Notes under the pieces: generated by a model
What the model was told of the DNA's origin: nothing
Database searches by the model: none
The model's input: the letters and a program-made list of their open reading frames with translations, nothing else
Part shown: piece by piece, positions 58,931 to 64,000 of the stretch
Position numbering within the stretch: the stretch's first letter is position 1
How the letters are laid out: the number at the start of each line of letters is the position of its first letter
Translations under genes and position numbers: made by a program
Assembly: GCF_000219625.1 (NCBI RefSeq)
Contig: NC_018214.1
Span: forward strand, 496,001 to 560,000
Length of the DNA: 64,000 bases
Source of the DNA: Zymoseptoria tritici IPO323
Taxonomy: Eukaryota; Ascomycota; Dothideomycetes; Mycosphaerellales; Mycosphaerellaceae
Direction of reading: 5' to 3'

Positions 58931-59446
58931 CTTATCTTAGTAGGATAGGTTGTTAATCGAACTAAATTAAGTTACTGTTGTTATTGCTTCTAGTAACTTA
59001 AAGGGTTATAACTTCCTCCTTGTAGTTCCTTAAGCGGCTAGGCAGCTCTAGCTATTATCGTATTTAAACATAGCGCGCTTTAAGCGTTTAGGTAACTAGT
59101 TTTAAGTGCGGTAATTCTACGCTTTAAGTCTTAAACTTAAGGCAAGACGAGTTTTGCATTAACGTTTAAGTAGAAGTTAGCAATCTAGCATATATAGTAC
59201 CGCCGAGTAAATCGCTATATATAGGACCCCTAGCTATAGAAAACCCGGTACTTCTAGTTAAGTATATAGTCTAAGTAGAAAGTCCGGTATAGTCTATAGG
59301 TCTAAGGAGGTCTTAAACTAGAGTCGTTTTAAGCTAGTTTAATTAAATAGGCAATAAATCGAGCATCCGGCCAGCTCTAACCCTTAAGTAGCAGAGCTAG
59401 CCGGTAAGACGGCTAAGGAGCCGCCTTAAGTGCTCTTAGCTACTAG

Positions 59447-59622
59447 ATAATTAAAAAGCGGAAAAAGAATAATACTAATTTATAAGGGCGAAGGCCCTTA
59501 AGCTATATAGACTAACTAAAACGAGCGAGTTATGTAATAATAACGAGCCTTTAAATAAAACGGTGCCTAAGGCTTTAAGGGTTCAAGTAAACCTGAGCGA
59601 GGTTCTTGGTGTTTTTTGAACA
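59447..59622 (-). repeat. Element 1 LTR (5' LTR)
   Basis: About 176 bp, paired with 22,923-23,097. The inner edge is RIP-altered (TAATTA for TGATCA) while the outer third keeps TpG/CpA. Confidence 0.85.
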
Positions 59623-59662
59623 CCTTCCTCAGCCTTTGTCGGCGGCGCCCAGCTCATGGCGA

Positions 59663-59999
59663 TTAACAAGCCCCAAACCGAACGCAACAGTTCCCCCCGT
59701 CGTGATTGACCCACCACCATCGCCCATGCGGAAGCTTCCTGCATTCGTGCGTAAAGCGTTTGATTTGTCCAAGAGGAAGGCAGCATTCTCTGCCATCCTT
59801 GCCGCCCTGTGTCGGAGAAGTAAGCAACAGCTTGTTGAACGTAGGCCGGGGGACTTACGCCCTTGCCCTTGAAAGTATCTTCACACCATTGGGATTGCGT
59901 CTGTTCGGGCATGTCGCTGTGGCACCAAAGGTTGGTACCGCCCTCAACTGCTCCAAAAATCGTTGCGGCGGCGATGAGAAGGTAGGTCTTGAGCTGCAT
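59663..59999 (-). CDS. Small secreted cysteine-rich protein (94 aa)
   Basis: Two exons on the minus strand, 59,999-59,859 and 59,806-59,663, with a 52-nt GTAAGT..ACACAG intron; 94 aa. The signal peptide is MQLKTYLLIAAATIFGAVEG. The mature part carries eight cysteines: LWCHS, QWCED, RECCLP, HECRK, GNCCVR, GAC at the end, with two CC pairs. Splicing is needed to obtain this pattern; the unspliced frame of 212 aa loses it. The stop codon is only 41 bp from the LTR edge of the retroelement island. Effector-like by size and Cys content; family unknown. Confidence 0.8.
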
Positions 60000-61929
60000 G
60001 GTGGATGTACGGATGGTGGAGTGACCGCGGCGGAGTTTGTGTATTAATGTGGACTGATGATGATGCGATGTTTGAATTTGGTATGCGGAGGCTGAGTGAC
60101 AGAGAGAAGACGGAGCAGTGTAATAAGTAAGCTCAAGAAGAGACTTGGGCCATCCGAGATGCACTGGGTCGATATGCCGGTGTCCATGCGATGTCACACC
60201 CTTTCCAGGAATTGTGTTCACGCCGCCGTATTCGCAGCATGGGTTCCGGAGATTGCGAGCAGAAAAGCGGCTGTAGGCGGTCGTTCATTTGTTGCTGCCC
60301 CTTGACATGCCCCTGAGCCTCGCGAATGGCATGAATCCTCTGACGTACGTGTGTGCAAGTGTACGACTGTGTCTGACAAGATCAAAGTGAGGTCCATGAT
60401 CAAGCTCTCCCTCGTACGTTGAGATTTGGTGATATTGTCAGTGCCGTCGCCTGCACGTTCTGGCGGTGAACAAGTTCTCTCGTTGTTTTGCCACATGGCC
60501 TGCATGCGAACTATATGACTATTTAGTCATTCTCCTAAGAATACCGGCAGGCGTATCTGCACGTCTTTCTCGCCGTCTTACCATTTTGTTCGCAAACGAA
60601 ATGAGGCTCTAGCCAGTATACATCGGGTTGGCACATCGGAATGGTCGCCGCTCAAACCTTGTCACGAGTCCAAAGGCCTGTTGACCAGGAGCCGATTCCA
60701 ATCTGGCCGCAGCCCCGGACATCACCCCTGAGCCTGCAGAGTGTGACCACTCTCATGCATCGAACCACTGAATGTCCAATTCGTGTGGAGAGGTGCCGGC
60801 TGCCGAGTCTGGCTCGACTGTCGAGCCGTAATTTGTTGAAAGGCGTTGATGCGAATCGTAATGGTGAGCTGCTCCGTATTGGATAGTCGTCGAAAGGGGT
60901 ACAAGGAGGCTCGACTTTGGTCGACTGAACAAGAAGAGTGAATGTCGTCGTCTAGCTTGCCAAGATAAGAGCGGGAAGATGTTCCCCCGAAAGTCCCATC
61001 CTTCTGTCCCACCCATCTGTCCCACACAATGGCAAAACTTCAAACGCTGATTTTGAACGCAATAGTTGTCCGAGGTAGACGATTGATAGCTCAAACTGGC
61101 GACCTCGGCATGATCTTACTCTCGAGGTGCTGATCCAGGTTTTGACAGGCATATCACAAGCAATCCTCGAGGCTCGATTGGTGCACCTCGTACAGCGTGT
61201 TGACGCATCGGAGTGCTCGCCATCATATCCTCGCAGAGACTGCAGGCCTCGATTGGTTCAATGTCCTTGTAAGCAGGCCTTTCACCTCAGGCCTGATTCG
61301 GACGGTGAAAACTCCGATGCGTCAAGCCGCCGTCAATCCTGGTAATCATGCGATGCAGCCCTCGAATCACGGGTTGGGCCATCTCCGGTCCACGTCGATG
61401 TGATGTTTGGAAATCGTGCTAGACAATCTCCGGTCGACGTATTCCCTAGTACCCGGGCCACATCTTACGTAGGTCTTGCTAAACGGTATGGATTCGCCGT
61501 GCATGCGGAGGGAGTGTCTGCAAAATAAACCCTTATTGGCGGAATGTCGTTTGCCATTGATGACTGCCGATCGGTCTTCCTTGTCATGTCGTACAGAGCC
61601 AAATCAGCGCCCTCGATCAATTCCACACTACATCATCCCAGCTTTGGACTGGATGGCGATACAGTCAACACACCAGTGCGACGGGTACCCACTTAAACCA
61701 TGTCACGTGCAAGGGACCCTTGGTGTGATTGAGGCCGACGGAAGGTGCGGCCCGCGTTAAGCGAGCCAATTAAATCAGTCTATCTGACTTCACTTGACGA
61801 ACTAATTGATTACAAAGCAAAATCCGGGAAAGAATGGATAGCTGAAAATTCAGCTTGACTTCGCACCCTCACCGCTCCACAACCACCAACACCACCATCT
61901 CGAAACCGCTCCCAATCGATTCGCCGGCA
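60000..61929. other. Gene-poor right flank with duplicated segment
   Basis: Short overlapping ORFs only, none with a motif. It contains the right copy of the intergenic duplication (61,135-61,610). No RIP signature. The left end should include the promoter of the 94-aa secreted protein. Confidence 0.5.
61135..61610. repeat. Intergenic duplicated segment, right copy
   Basis: Homologous, in the same orientation, to 21,838-22,135. Matching blocks run 61,135-61,190 and then 61,335-61,610, with extra sequence between. Confidence 0.75.
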
Positions 61930-63417
61930 TCAATAGCCCGTGTGGCGACCTTTACGCGCAATCACCTTCTCGCAACGCGACCGAAACGAGCCCGTAATCC
62001 GACCGATATCGTGCTCCGTCAGCGAGTCCCATACCTCTTGGATTTGCTGTCTGTGGACCTCTGGAGTCGACGGCAATGGGTAGAAACGATTCAGGCGATA
62101 CTTCATAATGGCCCACACGTTCTCAATTGGATTGAGGTCTGGTGAATTGGCTGGCCAGACGTCGAGACTGTGAGGGATCTCAAGGCGATCCAGCTCGTTG
62201 CGGAAGGCTGGAGCTTTGTGGACCGATGCACCGTCCAGCATGAGCATTGGCATGGCATCGTGGGTGACCGAGATATCCACATCACCGTTGACAGCATCGT
62301 CGACAATGGCGTCCTCGGCCACAGGTGTTGGGCTTCCAAAGCGGCCGTCAATTGTCTCGAAGGCGCTCTCGAAGGATTCGACACCGCTGTCGAATTGCTC
62401 TTGCAGTCGCAACGCAGCCTCTGCATCACCACACTCACGCCAAAAGCGGTGCAGCTCTGGTATCACATGCTCCTTCAGGCTCGCAGCGGTCATCTTGCCC
62501 CATTGATTGTTCCAGAAGATGAGTCTGCTCTTCTTGTTACCGCAGATGAAGCCAAACACCAGCTGCGTCTTCTGGCGCCGGTATTTTGGCCCAAGACAGT
62601 CCGGATCAAACACCTCATCAGCACGACGAATAACCAGAAACTTCTGTTGACCACCTTGGCCAAACGCAGCTGAATCACCGAACTGGAAGGTCCGGCCATT
62701 GTTGCTCTGATCAATGCACCACTGACCGAACTGTGGCCTTAAATCGAGTCCATCAGCATCCAAGAACGGCGCTCGTTTGGCCACTCGCTTGAAGTATCCA
62801 CGCTCGTTGAGCCTGCGGCGAATGGTGTCGACCGAGCATACCAATTCGAGCTGCTCTTTGATCTGCTGATAGGTCGCTCTGCGTCCTTCTGCGCTGCCAG
62901 TGACATAGTCGATGATCCGGTTGGCCACAGGGGTGCCAAACTGACGCAGTCCGTGCAGGTGACTGTGAAGGTGTCGACCAGGTGTTGCTGCCTCATTCGC
63001 CACCCTCTGAACGGTGGTATATGGCTCATCAAGAGCAGCTGCAATGCGAGCAAAGGTCCAGCCAGCGATGCGTTTGAGAGCCTTGATTTGCTGACGAATG
63101 GTGTATGGAATGAGCCCTCGATCAACATGCACTGGTTGCTCGAACGCTGCTGGCTCGGCTGCTGGCTCAGCTGCTGGCTCTGGCTCAGGTGTCGCTGGAG
63201 CTGGAGCTGGCCATGGCAACAGTCGTCGACCGACCATGCCATTCGCGAGCACTGGACGGTGACCAACGACACGAGCTGCTGAAGGAAGGGGGTGTTGTGG
63301 TGGATCAAAGGCGTCGGAGCTGCTGGAGCTTGCAAACGAGTGTTGTGGATTGATATAGGGCATTGCGAGTGAACAGACAATTGAAGGGACAGTGGAGGTT
63401 TGGATACACCAATTCAC
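61930..63417 (-). CDS. Tc1/mariner-IS630-type DDE transposase
   Basis: An intact intronless minus-strand frame of 495 aa; the more likely start is the Met at 63,363 (MPYINPQHSF), giving 477 aa. After a low-complexity Pro/Ala/Glu segment comes a helix-turn-helix region (LIPYTIRQQIKALKRIAGWT, FARIAAALDEPYTTVQRVAN), then a winged part (TYQQIKEQLELVCSVDTIRR). The DDE core has FQFGDSAAF, MLMLDGASVHKA and SPDLNPIENVWAIMK, giving D, D and E with the usual last spacing. Members cut and paste DNA at TA sites. No stops and no RIP signs, so it may be recent or single-copy. Terminal inverted repeats could not be located with confidence. Confidence 0.9.
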   Translation of the reverse strand: MNWCIQTSTVPSIVCSLAMPYINPQHSFASSSSSDAFDPPQHPLPSAARVVGHRPVLANGMVGRRLLPWPAPAPATPEPEPAAEPAAEPAAFEQPVHVDRGLIPYTIRQQIKALKRIAGWTFARIAAALDEPYTTVQRVANEAATPGRHLHSHLHGLRQFGTPVANRIIDYVTGSAEGRRATYQQIKEQLELVCSVDTIRRRLNERGYFKRVAKRAPFLDADGLDLRPQFGQWCIDQSNNGRTFQFGDSAAFGQGGQQKFLVIRRADEVFDPDCLGPKYRRQKTQLVFGFICGNKKSRLIFWNNQWGKMTAASLKEHVIPELHRFWRECGDAEAALRLQEQFDSGVESFESAFETIDGRFGSPTPVAEDAIVDDAVNGDVDISVTHDAMPMLMLDGASVHKAPAFRNELDRLEIPHSLDVWPANSPDLNPIENVWAIMKYRLNRFYPLPSTPEVHRQQIQEVWDSLTEHDIGRITGSFRSRCEKVIARKGRHTGY

Positions 63418-64000
63418 TGCGATCTACCACCATATATATGCACCAGCAACCCACCTTCTGTCGCAGGCAACGCGGTCACGAATACGAGCACACGAACGAC
63501 GTGCTCACACCGCTTAAAACCTCCACCAGCGGTGGCTACACCGCTCACCAAACACCGCTCTGATAGCGCTGACAGCAGCGACACCAATGTGAAGCCATTG
63601 AAGGCTGATGAACTGATATACAAGGGCATGGCCATGCAACATGCTTAACAGCCTTGCAAGCGTTCACAAGCGTTCAACCGGTCGCTCTGAACCATGGTTA
63701 GCACCCTCACAGCCGTTCAACCGGTAGCTCTAAACCATGGTTAGCACCCTCACAACCTTGCTAATCACACGCACCACCATGCACAGACAACAACACCACC
63801 AATCAATCCATCGACAAGCCCTGCAAAAGCGACCAAGAGCGGTTAATCACCACCGGCTCTGCGAGGTGACTGTAGTGAACCCCATGCCTTCGTATTTGCG
63901 GAAGACTCGGAAGAACGTGCGCTGCTGCGCCTGAGAGAGTTTCCACACAGTCCCTCGCGAACTCATCGTTACTCATGTTGATAGTCGAAACCGCGGACTA
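63418..64000. other. Region upstream of the transposase, with a tandem repeat
   Basis: No supported gene. Contains the 43-bp tandem repeat listed separately. A minus-strand frame entering from the window edge (~63,975 downward, LSQAQQRTFFRVFRKYEGMG) looks somewhat coding but cannot be judged. Confidence 0.4.
63671..63756. repeat. 43-bp tandem repeat, two copies
   Basis: Units 63,671-63,713 and 63,714-63,756 share CGTTCAACCGGT and ACCATGGTTAGCACCCTCAC, differing at three or four bases. Confidence 0.9.

Larger units (their letters stand above)
22923..59622 (-). mobile_element. Element 1: outer Ty3/gypsy LTR retrotransposon, nested and RIP-mutated
   Basis: LTRs at 22,923-23,097 and ~59,447-59,622 share almost all bases, differing by C/T and G/A transitions. 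On the minus strand they read TGTTC..TGATCA. Inside the 3' LTR, on the minus strand, lies a polypurine tract (AAAGGGGAGGA). Gag is at ~58,930-57,450, protease and the first half of RT at ~57,400-56,202, the rest of RT, RNase H and integrase at 42,322-~39,390. Without its guests the element is ~9.5 kb. It was split by element 2, a LINE and element 3. No flanking 5-bp duplication is visible. Stops at expected Trp/Gln codons throughout show it is dead. Confidence 0.88.

Noticed and set aside
59583..60221. Unspliced 212-aa minus-strand frame
   Set aside because: Splicing the 52-nt intron gives a compact 94-aa protein with eight cysteines; the long frame also runs into the LTR.

Overview
The window looks like nuclear DNA of a filamentous ascomycete, most likely a Dothideomycete. 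Genes carry short introns of 47-134 nt (mostly 50-70) with GT..CTGAC/CTAAC..AG signals. The gene content fits that group: an NLR with NB-ARC and TPR repeats, a HeLo-like/DUF7580 protein, a CmcJ-like oxygenase, a hydrophobin and small secreted cysteine-rich proteins. A repeat block shows classical RIP, with CpA/TpG converted to TpA/TpA, CpG retained, and TAG/TAA at expected Trp/Gln codons. The genus is not determined.

Layout. (1) 1-16,800 is gene-bearing DNA: a partial helical protein, a small spliced hypothetical gene, a seven-exon dienelactone hydrolase (minus), a three-exon CmcJ-like gene (plus), a divergent pair formed by a HeLo-like/DUF7580 gene (minus) and a six-exon NLR (plus), a small lysine-rich protein, a broken Cys/His-repeat gene and a 417-aa protein with two Cys-rich repeats. 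(2) 16,800-22,920 is gene-poor: a 352-bp MITE with ~54-bp terminal inverted repeats, then four small secreted protein genes, one a hydrophobin. (3) 22,923-59,622 is a 36.7-kb island of nested, RIP-mutated retroelements. (4) 59,623-64,000 returns to normal composition, with a fifth small secreted protein gene and an intact Tc1/IS630-type transposase.

Nesting, resolved from LTR pairs and target-site duplications (TSDs). Element 1 is a Ty3/gypsy element of ~9.5 kb, minus strand, LTRs ~175 bp. It was entered by element 2 (Ty3/gypsy, 23,238-30,993, 215-bp LTRs, TSD CTCGG), by a full-length Tad1-like LINE (32,332-37,913, 14-bp TSD) and by element 3 (a 13.9-kb Ty3/gypsy element, 42,323-56,195, 273-bp LTRs, TSD ATATAT). 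Element 2 was itself entered by an 817-bp element (27,981-28,797, 16-bp TSD) that shares the LINE's 3' tail but has an unrelated body and little RIP damage.

Most unusual content. Element 3 has a ~900-codon sense ORF after its integrase, a long spacer and leader full of tandem repeats, and seven dispersed copies of a near-perfect hairpin (TGTTTCCTAGAC..GTCTAGGAAACA). Elements 1 and 2 each carry an accessory ORF antisense to pol between integrase and 3' LTR. None of these three ORFs was recognised. Small secreted protein genes and a duplicated intergenic segment flank the island on both sides, as expected for a fast-evolving effector-type compartment.
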